DNA of 64,000 nucleotides from Dipylidium caninum (GCA_017562135.1 QEYB01000190.1:102292-166291); one strand, 5' to 3'. Shown: positions 12,111 to 23,994, numbered from the stretch's first letter. Notes: a model not told the origin generated them from the letters alone. Made by a program: numbers and translations.

Positions 12111-12869
12111 GAACTTAATCAAATCATTGTTCTTGCGTATGATGTCTGAAGGGTGCTAGAGAATGGACCGTCAGGCTGCAAGGAGCCACCTGCCGATCCA
12201 CCTGGCTTTTCTCCTTAACATGAATCTCAGCATCATCTGCCGTACTTTTTCGAGGCATTCCCACCTCTCCGAGAAGATTTTACTCATCTGACACTTCATA
12301 AAGTAAGACATCTAAGAAAATGGATGAATCGGTATAAAGGGTCAACGCGCCAGGCATTTGTGACGAATCTCCAGTCAGAAGACAATAGACAAGACCAGCA
12401 CCATCTCCGACGACGCATTTTGTATGCCCAACCTATTGTGCAACTTTAACACGGTTCTCCACGCATTTCCATAAATTACCCATTATCAGAGTATTCGCAT
12501 CTGGCACACACCTGCCTTCCTTCACCTCCACTTCATCTGCTACGGAGGGAAAAATTATAGACGCTTTTTTGCCTGCCATATTTAGGGATAAGCTGAAATG
12601 TTCGCATGGGTGTAAAAGGATATCTTCGGGTAATGCGTTTCATGTTCGAATTCAATAGCAGAATTCTCAACGCTGCCATCTACGTTAACGTGGTCGTTGA
12701 TCACGGCGTGGAATGAAATGTTCGGAATCATTACGGAATTGAGAAATGCAAAAACACGCCTCGGGGTTACATATCCTCGAACTCAGCCATGAGTTCAGGT
12801 ACGAACTCATCACTCCATTTATTTGTCATGCCGCCAAGCACTAACGGCTTTTATCATTAGCCACCGAAG

Positions 12870-14267
12870 GCCTCGTTATGGATTCAAACACCTCTCTCTT
12901 CATTGACACTCAAAATAAAGAAACGGTGACAGTCACGTGCAGATACCATCTTGCGACGGAGAGGGTAAGTTTACAAGGTAGTCTGGCGTATTTATTTAGC
13001 TAAATCTCGCCAAACCTGCAACATCACAGTAATTGCCACATTTTTTTGTCTCTGCCTGAAATATGCAGTAAAAATCTTTGAAATTTGCCCAAATTGACAT
13101 AGTGTTGGACACTGGTACACCCAAAGTTTATCGCTTTTAGAATCATTAATCTGCCGACTCTACATTCCTCTATCCGGAAATAGTTGCCATCAGTATACTA
13201 AATCAAAGGTACTGCTGACACCTGATTCTTGCACCCTTCAATATGAATAACTTCGCTAACTCATTTTGGATGCTCTATTTGCAAGAATAAGTACGAATGC
13301 AAAACTAATGAATTTCACAATAGAAGTGAGGAAGAAAGCACCTGTTGATTACCTCGGTTGCTTATATGGCTCATATGGAAGTCAAGGCGCGGTCTAAAAG
13401 ATATATTGGGGTAGGTCAAGCCATTCAACTGTCCACGTAATATTTTGTTCAGTCTCTCATCCATGATTTATTCAAGCATCCTTGATTGTAGATTGCAAAA
13501 CTCATACATGCAGACTTACTGATTCACTATCTTACCTACAACTATCATGCACACCTTACTGGTAAAGGTGCAACTTCTACCCACTCAATTGGGGGGAGGT
13601 GAAAAGCCAATGGCAATTCATTCTCGGGCATTGGGCCATCGTCGCGTTTACAGGTCATTTATCCTCATATGGCGCGATGAGGACATCTCCGTTGCCTATT
13701 GCAAGTGTCAACGAAAATTGTCTCCGTAAAGTATAAATAGTGGCGTGGTAAGACACCAAAAAGGGCGCTGTTTAAGGTTAGTTTTGCGAAATCAACAGCT
13801 GGCGGCGGTGTTTGGTGATGAGGGTGAAAAATCGTTTCGCCGGGATAATATCCTCAGACAATCGCCATCCTGTATGCCAGAAGGGTGAGGGGGCGCATGT
13901 AGAGTGAAAAATCGATTCGCCGAAAATGGACGGAGGTGGGCAGAGAAGAAGGTAGACCGGGCGACGTGGGAGTTTCTGAAAAAATAAAAAGTGGGGAAGA
14001 AGACGATTGCTAAAACTACTGCATTTCGGGTGTACAATTGACAGCTTCTGCAAATGATAGCAGTGTCGCAGGTGGCCAAATCAAAAGCATGTCCTTAATC
14101 AATTTTTCACTTCCGGGCAAATACGACGTATGTTGGGGAGTGGCGTCAGTGAGTTTTCGTTTCTTCACTAACGAGTTCGTGCGCACATATCGTTTGAAAG
14201 GCCTCATTGCAGGTTAATAAGAGAGGTCGAATGTTCCACCGATATTTCAATTATAGCTCCACTCAGA
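12870..14267 (+). pseudogene. Broken copy of the repeat-unit glycoprotein gene (opposite strand)
   Basis: Exons matching the unit described at 16,083-19,059 appear in order. e3 is at 12,870-12,964: 95 nt, the same length as in the gene, ending AGG before gtaagt and encoding GLVMDSNTSLFI. A decayed e4 is at 13,093-13,192 (100 nt, stop codons, acceptor AG lost). e5 is at 13,286-13,410, with TAA at 13,395-13,397 where the gene copies encode Phe. e6b is at 14,030-14,127 (98 nt, frame open, acceptor lost, ends PGKYD before gtatgt). A shortened e1 is at 14,213-14,267. Stops and lost splice sites mark it as a pseudogene. It points toward the functional-looking gene, tail to tail. Confidence 0.8.
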
Positions 14268-16082
14268 ATAAGTTCTATTCCATTCCTCAGTTAAAGGACG
14301 TACGTAAGACGCAACACCTTTCATCATCGACAACTCCAACACCAAATCGTCCCCTTACTCTCTCAAATAGCAACAACAGTAGAATTGCGTAGGTTCAACG
14401 AAGAGATTTGCCATCAATGAATAATACCTATTGTGAAACTAGTTGGAGTTGCGAGAACACCGAAACAGTAACATCCTCTCCTCCAGTCCTAAATAGTCAG
14501 TCTCGCATGCAAACACCTCCACAGGTCTGGAGTTCAACAGGAACTGCTGCTACTCCTGCTACAGCACCAACAAAGTAATAACCATTCTTCAGTTGGTTTG
14601 ACTAATGGGGGCCTATGTACTTAGTTGAAAGGCCATGGCCTCATCCTCGAACTACTCAATTTGACATTGCACAACAGAATACCTCGAGGGGGGCATTCAG
14701 GGGTAGCTGAAGCAATCTTATGCGACAAACTGGCGTGAGAGTTTGTTCGTGAAAAGAAGTGAGCGATAGTTGAGGGCGTTAACAATAACGAACTGCTAAC
14801 GAACGTAGTCCCCATTGGCACAACCCCTAAACCAGATATGTTTCCATAATGCTCTACTTACGCAGTGGCCTGATGCTTGCACAATGTTTCAACATATGCT
14901 GATATTATTTTTATTTTGTAAAATTCGGGAAGCAGGTAGACAGACGGTATGTCCAGATAAGATGAAGAATGTTTGAAGTTAAGGGGTAGGAAGTGTTAGC
15001 GTTAAGTACTACTCCGGAAGAGAAAGAGGAAGAACCACTTACACATCAACTGGCATGCCAGAATGAAGAGTAAAGGGGCTGAAAATGATCAAACGGGTGA
15101 ATTGATTGGCAGCACTAAGGAATGGTGACAAATAGACATTAAGGTCAGCCTGAGTCATAGACACGTGAGGCACCGAATTAATGCGGAGGAAATAGATACG
15201 TACTCACCGGTTTTACTGACTGCACAACTGGAAGTCGTCTGGTTTACGGAGAGCGGAAGAAGTTCATGGGAGGATGAATCTGACGAAACACGATTAGAGG
15301 GATGGTCGCACGAATAATGTCTGCTTGTGTCGTCTAAAATCGTCCGACACCGTATTGTTAGTTATGTTTGAGCAGATTAGAAATGGATATTTTGTGGCCC
15401 AGCTGTCTCGGCTTGAACATCGGCAAGGCCTGTGAGTTGATGTCACTCAGTCTAAAAAGACTTTTGCAGTGGAAATGTGAAGTTGTCCGCCTAGAAACGC
15501 ATTGTTCTGACGACATTATGAGCTCATTCGTCAACGTCACGTTGCACCGGAGACGTATTGCATGTGCACAAGTCCTCTACCCAACTTTATCCTCTAATAG
15601 CATTCACTACGAAAAGTATACATTCACGAAGCTTCGCATGTTGGCTTAGTGAGGTGGTATACACACTTGCGCTATTTAATCCACCCTAAAGTCCGTGAAC
15701 TCAAAAATTCTAGGTGGCTGTTTCAGGAAAGAGTGCGAGACTAGGTCGTGTCATTTAAGACAACTAGACGAGGTATTTCACAGTTGGAGGGGCTGGGTAC
15801 AATTGAGATGCCGTTGAGCTGCTTTTCATCGTTTCACCATTGTTGTCAAGAGTTGGGGAGAGTTGCGATTGAGGAGTTGTAGGTAATGTGAAGAGATAAG
15901 TGGCAAATGTTGAGGAGAGTGTACCTGACCTGACGATGTGTTGACTACACTAAGCGGGAGTTAAAACGTTAGTCGGCTAGGGAAGTAGACAATTCGGTAG
16001 CGAAGCTTTGTGATGAAAATAATAATCATCATTACCATGACTGTACAAAGCAATAAAATCAATGAATGAAATTCCAATTTAC

Positions 16083-16118
16083 CTGATGTCGAACTCGGCC
16101 CAGTCGAAGTCGTTTGAG
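16083..16118 (-). CDS. Unit A exon e6a (36 nt) and possible 3' end
   Basis: Acceptor ctgcctag, donor gtaaat. Encodes QTTSTGPSSTS, corresponding to the start of unit B e6. The next exon is uncertain. A candidate at 15,089-15,114 (acceptor ccttag) joins in phase, reads VLPINSPV and then stops, resembling a truncated e6b and giving a carboxyl end without a visible membrane anchor. Confidence 0.5.
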
Positions 16119-19059
16119 CTAGGCAGGATGATAGAAAGAGATGTGCGCGCTTTAGTTGAGGAGGTACGATGCATGAATGCAGGAGTTTCAACAACTTACG
16201 ACTGTCAGGAATTGCACTAGCGAAGACGGAGGCAGGGGGGGAAGACGAGGAGGAGTAAGAAAATTGCGGAACCTTTTCGCCTAAGACAGCAAAAAGAGGA
16301 ATTACGCAGTTGGAGTGGGTGGCTGAAATGCGGATTCACTTGCAGTTGCTTTCTATCATTTCATAATTATTGGCGATGGCTGAGACTAGTGACATTTAGG
16401 TGCAGTAAATGGTGGGAAGAGGGTGAGTGGCAAATACTGAGGTCGGGAAAACCCGGCGAGACCAGGTTTCCATTGACGAAAGGCGGTAAGCAACATTTAA
16501 ATCCTCAAGTTAGTAATACAGTAGGAATGTAGGGAGTGAAGCTCCGTAATCTAAGTGACCAAAATTACCACTGGTTTGACTTACCCCAATTTATCTTGAA
16601 GACAGCACCAGTTCTTTCGTATAAACCATACAAGCATCCGAGGTAATCAACAGCTTCTCTCCTCCTCACTTCTATGGTGTAATTCACGAAATTTTCGTCC
16701 GTACTGTTCCCTGCATCGCGAATAGAAAGGCCGCTGTTAGAGTAGACATACTCAATCATCGGAGGCCAACGGTGACTCGTGTTAAGCTTACTGATTCCGA
16801 CTAATTCGGGATAGATACACGTATAGTTGAAAATAGCACCATCCCAAACGTTGTAAAACCTGGATGAACTGGTGCCCATCACCATCTCCATCTAAGCAGA
16901 CGCAAAGACAATTATTATACTTAAGGTGTAGAGGCGAGAAATTTGGGAATTACAGGTGAATTTGGAGGTCTGTTGAGGCTTGTTATAGGCGAGGCAGACA
17001 ACATGCTACACTCACCCACTCAGTCTCAATGTGATATCTGCATGTCACTGTCACCGTTTCCTTATTCATAGCGGCAATGAAGAGAGTCTCATTCGGATGC
17101 ATAACGAGGCCTTAGAAGGCAAGTTTGGACGGCGGTTAGTTGTTTGTGACAAGATAAATAACTGAAGTAGTGAGGTTACATCCATGAATACTCACCAACG
17201 CCCGAGGATCGCCACATTTCATTAGGAAATACAGCGATGGAAATGGGAATTCGTGAATAGCTGTTGGAGTAGAAGACAATCCACGATACATTTGGACGAA
17301 TAAAACCGGTTATCAGTGCCTCTGCGCGACAACCAGAGACTGAGAAAACAGCAGGAGGCAAAAAGTGTTAGAAAGTCAGTGGAGCGTGCGTATGGCATGT
17401 AGGTGGGAAGTGAAATAGAACGTACACTGAGTGTATGAACAGTCAAAATATTCGGTGGAACAATTGTTGTCATTTATTTCGTTGCATTGAGATTCGTAGG
17501 ACAAGATGTCCACACATACTCTCTACATGTGAAAACAAAAATAAATTTTAACCGTGAAATCCACGGAAACCTGTGTGAAATGTCGCCCTACCACATATTC
17601 GCCTGGAAGGGTGAAGGTGATGGAGAAAGTGCTATTGATTGGGCCACTAACGATTCTAGCTTCACTTCTTTCACTTGTAGTTGTGCGATTAGCACCCAAA
17701 ATGGTCCCAATTTGCATTGGTGGCTGTGTTAGAGTACAACTAGACTCGTCATCACCATATCCACCTAAAAATTCCAGATTTCCTCCCTCAGATACCGCGG
17801 TAGTATGAGTCGCTTGAGCTAGGTAAGACGATAGAATCAGATGTGAACATGTTGGGTGAAGAGGTATGATACAAGCACTTTGCATTTCAACCACTCACAA
17901 TCGTCAGAACCCCAATCTATCTTGAATACCGCGCCTTCCACGTCGAAGTGTTCATACAGGCATCCGACGTATTCGACAGGGCCTGTCTTCCTCAACTTTA
18001 TTGTGAAATTCACAAAGTTTTCGTCTGTATTGTTTCCTTCAAGAAGAAAAGCCGACACGAATTTGAGTAGTCATTCCAATAGCAATGCACTAACATCAAA
18101 TGTCGACAAATCATTTTATTTATCTTACTGATGCTGACTATTTGCGGATACTTGGCGACATTGTTTTCAACGATACCACCTTCAACTGTGTAAACGTCGG
18201 ATGAATCGGTGCCTACCACCATACTCATCTAGGCATACACGAAAAAGTTTATTACATTTTCAAGTTATGGGGGCAAGAGATGTGCTGAGCAGGATTTAAG
18301 TCGCAAGTCTGGCCAGATCCATCCAGATAAATTAGACAGACTATGAGATGGGCTCACCCACTTAGTCGCTTTGTGGTAGTCACACGTGACTGTCACCATG
18401 TCCTTATCCTTCGCGTCAATGAAGAGGGGCTGATGCGGATTCATAACGAGGCCTTGAAAGGTGAGTAGAAAAGGTTGTTGATTGCCTATGACATACCTAA
18501 CATGTGGGTTGGTGAAGTTGCACGCACGACTCACCAGTAACCAAGGAACTCCACACCCCATCAGGAAATACAGCAATGGACGTGTGAATTTTTGATGATC
18601 GCTTTGGATAAAAGACTATCCATGTCATATTTTGACGAATAAAGCCGGTCATCTGCACTTCTGCTTGGGAACTTGAGACTAAGAAAGGGGAAGAAGATAT
18701 TTGTAAGTATTTCGAAGAGTAAAGAGGCGCTTTGGTATTGGTTACGTCGGTGGTGAGTGTTCGTGTGAGGGATGAATGCACTAGAACGCACTCTGAGTGT
18801 AGGAACATTGGACATATTCGTTGGAACATTGGTTGTTTTTTATTATGAAGCAGTCAGGTAACTCGGGCTCGATGTTTACGCAAACTTCCTAGTTGAGGAA
18901 GTGAAAAGAGCATGACACTGATGAAAGCCAAGAGTACCTTGATGGAGAGATGTCAACTTACGTCGTATTCGCCAGGAAGTGAGCAATTGACCGAGAACGT
19001 ACTGTTAATTGGGCCACTCACGATTCTGCTTTCATTTGCAAGCACTGCAAACTGTGCGT
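16083..19059 (-). CDS. Multi-exon gene for a repeated, N-glycosylated ectodomain protein (partial; GP50-like guess)
   Basis: Thirteen exons on the minus strand join in consistent phase to about 499 codons without a stop. They form a repeating unit of six exon types (e1-e6): the last exon of one unit (C), a full unit (B) and a nearly full unit (A). Exon lengths are conserved between units: e1 97, e2 144, e3 95, e4 100 nt; e5 is 138 and 126. e6 splices straight into the next e1, so this is one repeat protein and not separate genes. Each unit has four cysteines in e1 and more in e3 and e5. Sequons are dense (NVSW, NETL, NYTC, NSTD, NYTI, NMTW, NFTI), which implies a secreted or surface protein. 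The signal-peptide exon and 5' end were not found. Unit size and glycosylation recall the tapeworm GP50 diagnostic antigens, but I could not check this. An immunoglobulin-like fold is the alternative. Confidence 0.7.
16585..16710 (-). CDS. Unit A exon e5 (126 nt)
   Basis: Acceptor gatgcag, donor gtaagt, phase 1 to 1. Encodes RNSTDENFVNYTIEVRRR, then VDYLGCLYGLYERTG and AVFKINWG. Confidence 0.75.
16792..16891 (-). CDS. Unit A exon e4 (100 nt)
   Basis: Acceptor tgcttag, donor gtaagc, phase 0 to 1. Begins MEMVMGTSSSRFYNVWDG, then NYTCIYPELVGI. The following 81-nt intron has no stop and a length divisible by three, so it can be mistaken for exon. Confidence 0.7.
17016..17110 (-). CDS. Unit A exon e3 (95 nt)
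   Basis: Acceptor ttctaag, donor gtgagt, phase 1 to 0. Encodes LVMHPNETLFIAAMNKETV then TVTCRYHIETEW. Confidence 0.75.
17196..17339 (-). CDS. Unit A exon e2 (144 nt)
   Basis: Acceptor ttctcag, donor gtgagt, phase 1 to 1. Encodes AEALITGFIRPNVSWIVFY and IAVFPNEMWRSSGVG. One extra cysteine (SGCRA) compared with unit B. Confidence 0.75.
17426..17522 (-). CDS. Unit A exon e1 (97 nt)
   Basis: Acceptor acatgtag after a T-rich tract, donor gtacgt, phase 0 to 1. Begins RVCVDILSYESQC and ends NNCSTEYFDCSYTQ. Same length and cysteine spacing at the carboxyl end as unit B. The intron from unit B e6 is only 69 nt. Confidence 0.7.
17592..17818 (-). CDS. Unit B exon e6 (227 nt)
   Basis: Acceptor ttacctag, donor gtaggg, phase 1 to 0. 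Begins AQATHTTAVSEGG and ends ARIVSGPINSTF.....LPGEYV. In the other units this stretch is split in two (e6a, e6b); here the inner donor is lost and the frame reads through, so the exons appear fused. A small unrecognised intron is possible. Confidence 0.6.
17899..18036 (-). CDS. Unit B exon e5 (138 nt)
   Basis: Acceptor cttgaag, donor gtgagt, phase 1 to 1. Encodes RNNTDENFVNFTIKLRK, then VEYVGCLYEHF and GAVFKIDWGSDD. Two sequons. Four codons longer than in unit A because the donor lies further downstream. Confidence 0.75.
18129..18228 (-). CDS. Unit B exon e4 (100 nt)
   Basis: Acceptor gcctag, donor gtaaga, phase 0 to 1. Begins MSMVVGTDSSDVYTVEGG. Lacks the cysteine present in the e4 of unit A. 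A 92-nt intron follows; reading through it shifts frame, which is evidence that it is spliced. Confidence 0.7.
18358..18452 (-). CDS. Unit B exon e3 (95 nt)
   Basis: Acceptor tttcaag, donor gtgagc, phase 1 to 0. Encodes LVMNPHQPLFIDAKDKDMV then TVTCDYHKATKW. The VTVTC.YH..T motif is kept in units A, B and the pseudogene. Confidence 0.75.
18535..18678 (-). CDS. Unit B exon e2 (144 nt)
   Basis: Acceptor tttcttag, donor gtgagt, phase 1 to 1. Encodes AEVQMTGFIRQNMTWIVFY and later IAVFPDGVWSSLVTG. Hydrophobic core pattern and one sequon (NMTW). Confidence 0.75.
18792..18888 (-). CDS. Unit B exon e1 (97 nt)
   Basis: Acceptor caactag, donor gtgcgt, phase 0 to 1. Begins EVCVNIEPELPDC and ends NNQCSNEYVQCSYTQ: four cysteines, aligned with the e1 of unit A. 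The intron before it is about 73 nt. Confidence 0.7.
18962..19059 (-). CDS. Unit C exon e6b (98 nt)
   Basis: Acceptor ctatgcag, donor gtaag. Encodes AQFAVLANESRIVSGPINST followed by FSVNCSLPGEYD; begins in phase 1 and ends in phase 0. No e5 of unit C is visible upstream, so the 5' part of the gene is either distant or lost. Confidence 0.7.
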
Positions 19060-22000
19060 CTGCATAGAGGGCATAACAAAGAAGTCACAAGCATTGTTCG
19101 CAATCACACGGTGTTCGACAACTGATTTTGCGGCCCCCCCCTCCCCCTCCCCCGCCACCTCCTACTTCTGCTTGAAACTGTTAAATATAGATTGTCTCAT
19201 CCCACTACCCAAGTAAAAATTCCTCCCATGTAGGTTATTTTTAGTCTGGCCTGGCGTTGTTCCCATCAAGCACACGATGAAGGTAGTTCTGCTTGATTTA
19301 CCCAGAGTGCTATCGAATGCCATCAATGCAATGCAAAATCAAGAGACTTAGAGGTGTGACAATGGGATTTTTGGTTTTAAGGAAGGTGTTAAGTGAATGC
19401 GTCGAGTGTTGTATAAAGGACCGAAGACGACACTTACTAATGTATACGCAGATGTACGCGAAGAAGAGGCGTGCTGCTTTCCCCACCATTTGCCGTGCAG
19501 TTAAGGCCTTTACCTAGTGTGCTTTCTATTTATCCGGCCTAACGTAGGTCAACGGGTACCTTCTCAGTGGTTATTTAACTCGACATCGCACCGCTCTGCA
19601 TCCTTCGTCATGGAATGCACGCATCCATTTATATGACGTCCTGACACGTCAATCAGTCTACACGGTTTATTTACTGCATTCTATTTGCTTGTAGTGTGGA
19701 CCAACTGCATGTTCCCATTTCTCACCCAGTCTTATTATCCAACTCACTGCTGCCGCATGAACGAAAGAGCTGAGACGCTCTCTCCTCCTATATGCGCGAT
19801 GGCCTATCTTGTAAGACGTCTTCACTTTCAGCAGCACTCCACGATATGGAGAGATTTACACTCTGTTAAGGCGTCGCTGCTGCACACATCGCGGTGTGAT
19901 TGGCATTTACAGCGCCAGTTCATGGTGTGATTGTAACTAATTGTCCACTCGTCGTATATCGCCTGAGGGGGAGGCGGAGGATGATTGGGAGAGGGTGTGA
20001 TGACACCATGGCTCATTTTGTACATTCAAGACCTCAAAAATTATTTGCTCGCAAAACAACCCAGAAGCGATGCTCTAGCCCATATGTAAGAGTAAAAATT
20101 GTTGCATGTGCGGTCGGGTCGGTCTCTATGGTCCTGGTAAATCGCGTCAGCCTTCCCAGTTTCAAGGCTTTTCTTCTTGACCCCATAACTCTTCATAAAA
20201 TCAGCGAGTTTCGGTGGGTTGAAAGCAGGAATCTTTCTTAACAGTTGACGTTGCCTCTTTTCTTACAATACAGGAAATTTCAGTTTCCACATTTCTCGAT
20301 TGCCATAAGCATGCCTTCGGAGGGAAGAAGCCGCAGCAGGATTGTACCTGTCGTCTCCTACAGCTCACATCCTCTTCTCTGACCCGTAGTTCATACAAAT
20401 TTACTACGTGCATGCGTTGTTACCGTCCATTTTGAGCCTTTATGCATTTTATGCCTTAATGCATTCGCCCATTTTATTCTATCACAAAATTTTGGTTATC
20501 ACCAAGTCTAATTAGCCTCAGATTAGATGACGACAGAAAATGGCAAACTCACCATGGCATTTAAGTGACGGCTGACAAATAAAGTAACCTTAAAATGGGC
20601 TACGGGGTGTATCTAGATCCAAGATGTTACCATTGCCTCCTTACAACGCTGGCACCCAAGAGTGCATTTATGACCTCATAGCATCAGTGCGCGGGTTGAT
20701 GATTGACATTTGGCTCTTGCGATAGTGCACGATTTGAGAGACATAACAAATTGTGTCAACATGCTCAGCCGTTGATAAAGGAGAATTTGCAGCGATAGAG
20801 TAAGGCAAGTAGATGTGTACCAGGGACACTAGCATCAATAAACACTCAAGATGGGTAGTGACCTCTGTGAAATTTATTCGTATAAGCATTTCTAGCCTGC
20901 CGAAATAGCGACGGTCTATCGATGGTATGATACTGTTACAGCTTCCCGTTGATGTGTGGTGGGTGTGTATAAAGTGAGTGAGTTGAATTGAATTGAGGTG
21001 ACGTGAGTGTATCATTAGGTTCTAGAGTCCTGATGGCTTCCAGACTACACAAGCACCTTGATGGTTGCAGTCGTCTATTTCATAGACGCAGGCAAACATT
21101 GTACGAGAGGGGAATATATTTGAGCACTTTATCTTTATCGGGACTTCAATTTGCTCCTTGGATAGCAAGTGAGAGTTCCCCACATACCCTGACATATAAT
21201 GGTGTCCTCATCGTAGCATATTGCGACCCCAACAAACCCCTTCTCCGCTATATGCCTTTGCATCTACGTAAGTACGTGTGGAGGGGTAGACAGCACGTCG
21301 GGATCTGAGACATTTTCTAACACGTTTGCGCCTAACATGTCAGACCACCATATGGACTCCTGAGAATCCCAGAAAATGGGATTGAAACGTCGAAGGGTAT
21401 AATATTTCATTCATCTGACGGGCAATCCTATTTCATCTACTTGGCGACTGGAATATGGACCAGTGTTGAGTAGAAGCATAACGTTGCCATTTCCATCACT
21501 CCACCACAGCTGATAAATTATCACGCTAAGGGACGCACTCTTCCATGACAGCGTTGTAAGTTTGCAGATGTTGATTCAGAAACCTTGGAAATAGTCTTTA
21601 GCCTATTCCGTCCTCGTTGCATACACTTCAAACAATAATACTAAATATGTGGGTGCCTGTCGCAAATGCAGTGTGAGACGGATAATGAGAGCCAAGAGAG
21701 TGTGTAGAGATTTGACGCTTTGGAGAGAATGAATGAAAGGCAGGTGCAGTCGAAGTTAAACACGGCAGAAAGTGTCGCGGTCGCAACTGCAATGAAGTGA
21801 AGGCATTATCAAACGTACAAGTCAAATGGTCTGCGGACCACTTGCAAGAACAAAAGTCATCGCCTGCTTTTCGACTGCGCTCTCCTACAGGAATGCATTT
21901 GCAACAGGGGGTCAGACCTCGAGCGTTATTTCGGCTGGTACCTAGCTTGAGATAGACACGTAACAGATTTTGGCAGCGTGTGCAGCCCCTGTATTTCATA

Positions 22001-23040
22001 AGAGTAGCAAGAGTCAACGCAGTAATGGTAAGAGTGTAGGTAATAGGTGACAGGGCCAAGAGGCGTGTTGATGTTGCGTAACTTGACGGCTGAACTGATG
22101 GTCACGATCATACACCCGATATCTGAAACTAAGTGAGCGGATAATGAGAATGAGCAGTGGCGTGCATTTGTACTGATATTTCATTGAAAATATGTTGTCA
22201 CCTAATGCTCATCATCCCTAAGTGCATCTCATGTGATTTACTTCGATGTCTTCCCATTGCTTAGCCATCAAGGCAGTTCACCCAGTAACTTCATCATCGC
22301 CTTATCATCCTACCACCTCGGATATCCGAATATGCGAATAAGCGGGCCGTAAATGCACTATCGCATAACGGCGAAGTGGGAAAGCATCTGTGTCCCTTTG
22401 CCCTTGCTAACAGTTCACAGCCTATTGAAACAAACTCTTGTTATGGTTTTCATTTCAGTACAGTGGCAAGTACGGAACTTTATCCTGTAGTGCAACTTTA
22501 AATCAGTCAGGCTGTTTAGCGATAAATTTTTAGTGATAAAGTGGAGTGAGCGGATGTGAGACACAAAAGCTTAAAGGAACGAATATTTCAGATGGGAAGT
22601 CACCTCTGCAAACTTGGTTGATGTGTACGCTCCACAACTTAAACCACCACCTGGTCTTCTCAGATATTCGGAAAGTGAGGTAGCAATGTCGAAGTGTGTA
22701 CTAAATCACCCCTACAACTGGGATTCCCACCTAGTTGATTTATATGCAGACTGAAGTATGCACTCGTGTTTATTAGAGGCATAACCTCATCAGTGGGATG
22801 ATGGATACTCGAGGGTCGAAAGAGGAGCTGAAAGTTGGACGAAGATGCAAAAGGAAATGTAATGGTTCTCACGACTCGTTATTTGGTCATTCGTGTCATA
22901 AACTTCACAATGAGGCGGCGATTCTCTACTACCTTGTGCTTTTACCGCGGTCTCGAGACACAACGTCATTCAACGTCTTTATACGTGGCATAAGTTTTGT
23001 GTACCTGTCTGTAGACAGATTAACACGTTCCTGAGAACTG
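19060..23040. other. About 4 kb without a supported gene
   Basis: Contains a C-rich run at 19,133-19,160 and scattered short frames. The only frame that drew attention is a cysteine-rich one on the minus strand at 21,628-22,059 (143 codons). It has no good signal peptide, no splice context and no second copy to compare, so I leave it uncalled. Confidence 0.5.
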
Positions 23041-23048
23041 CATGGAAC

Positions 23049-23280
23049 ATCGCTCATGTATTGAGTTGTGAGCGGAGCTTCAATCTAGAGAAGACGTCAA
23101 CCGTGAATTAAACTAATCAACTGACATCCAGTCACAGTCAAACAGTGTGCCTTGAAAGCGGCTGGACCACTGGAAGATGACGACTGGTCTCCACTCTCGA
23201 GTGCCTCCTCGTGTAGACAATTTGACCGATGTTTGGACCTATTTAAGGCTCGGCAATGGGGCTTGCCTCAAATCTAACCA
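23049..23280 (+). mobile_element. Dispersed TATA-bearing repeat, copy D1 (TRIM/LTR-like?)
   Basis: Shares with four other places in the window a block beginning near gcagagtttcaat..agaag, then a motif around aactgac.tccagtcacag, then gacgactggt, and a TATTTAAGGCTC box (here 23,240-23,250). The fixed order and the late TATA box resemble an LTR promoter. Non-coding short LTR elements (TRIMs) are known from tapeworms, so this is a candidate, but the family was not verified. Confidence 0.55.
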
Positions 23281-23994
23281 AGTAGGCATTGCAGACGACA
23301 ATTTCGAGAGCGCCATTTCTTGCTGCATTCTGCGCTCAGCGGTGCGGCAGTGTAGAGAAGCTAAAGAAGATGGAGTGTACAGTTTCTACTCTATTCTCCA
23401 ACTGTTACTGCCTCGAGCAGGAGTGGCGATTTCTCTCGACATCACAGACGTCGCGACAGCAAGGCTTCATTGAGGGCAACAACTGGGAATGAATGTCACC
23501 ATAGATATTCTCCGCAAAAGCGGCGTGAAGTGAAGTACCTTGCACTGAAATTGCATTCTGCGCCTTTTAGTGCCACTTTTGTCCCACTCTCTCCAAAATT
23601 AAACGTCCACAAGCTCCCAAGCCGGTTTCGCAGTGGGCCCATTGTCTCGATTTTTCGACATCGTGCTTCGAGTGGGGACTTAACACTCTAAACGACTAAG
23701 TCAACGGATGAGGTGTAATTCGACGTCATGTACTGTAACGAGATTTGATAGTGACATCAAATGCTTTTCTTAGTTTTCTCACTTCCTTCCACCCACTGCT
23801 TCATCTTCCTCCTTACTCCGTGGCGAAGGCCTTAACTTGGATCCATTTGAAACATTTGATGATGATATGAAATGGCTTCTGCGAACTCGATCATGGCGAA
23901 TCCTTCCTCCTACCCGCCCGTCGGTATAGGAGTGTGTGTTCTGTTATTCTTCAGCTCGTTCACGAGCCCGCTCTTCATTGACTCACATGTCCCA

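Noticed and set aside
21628..22059. Cysteine-rich 143-codon minus frame
   Set aside because: No convincing signal peptide, no splice context, and no second copy to test conservation; kept as a note only.
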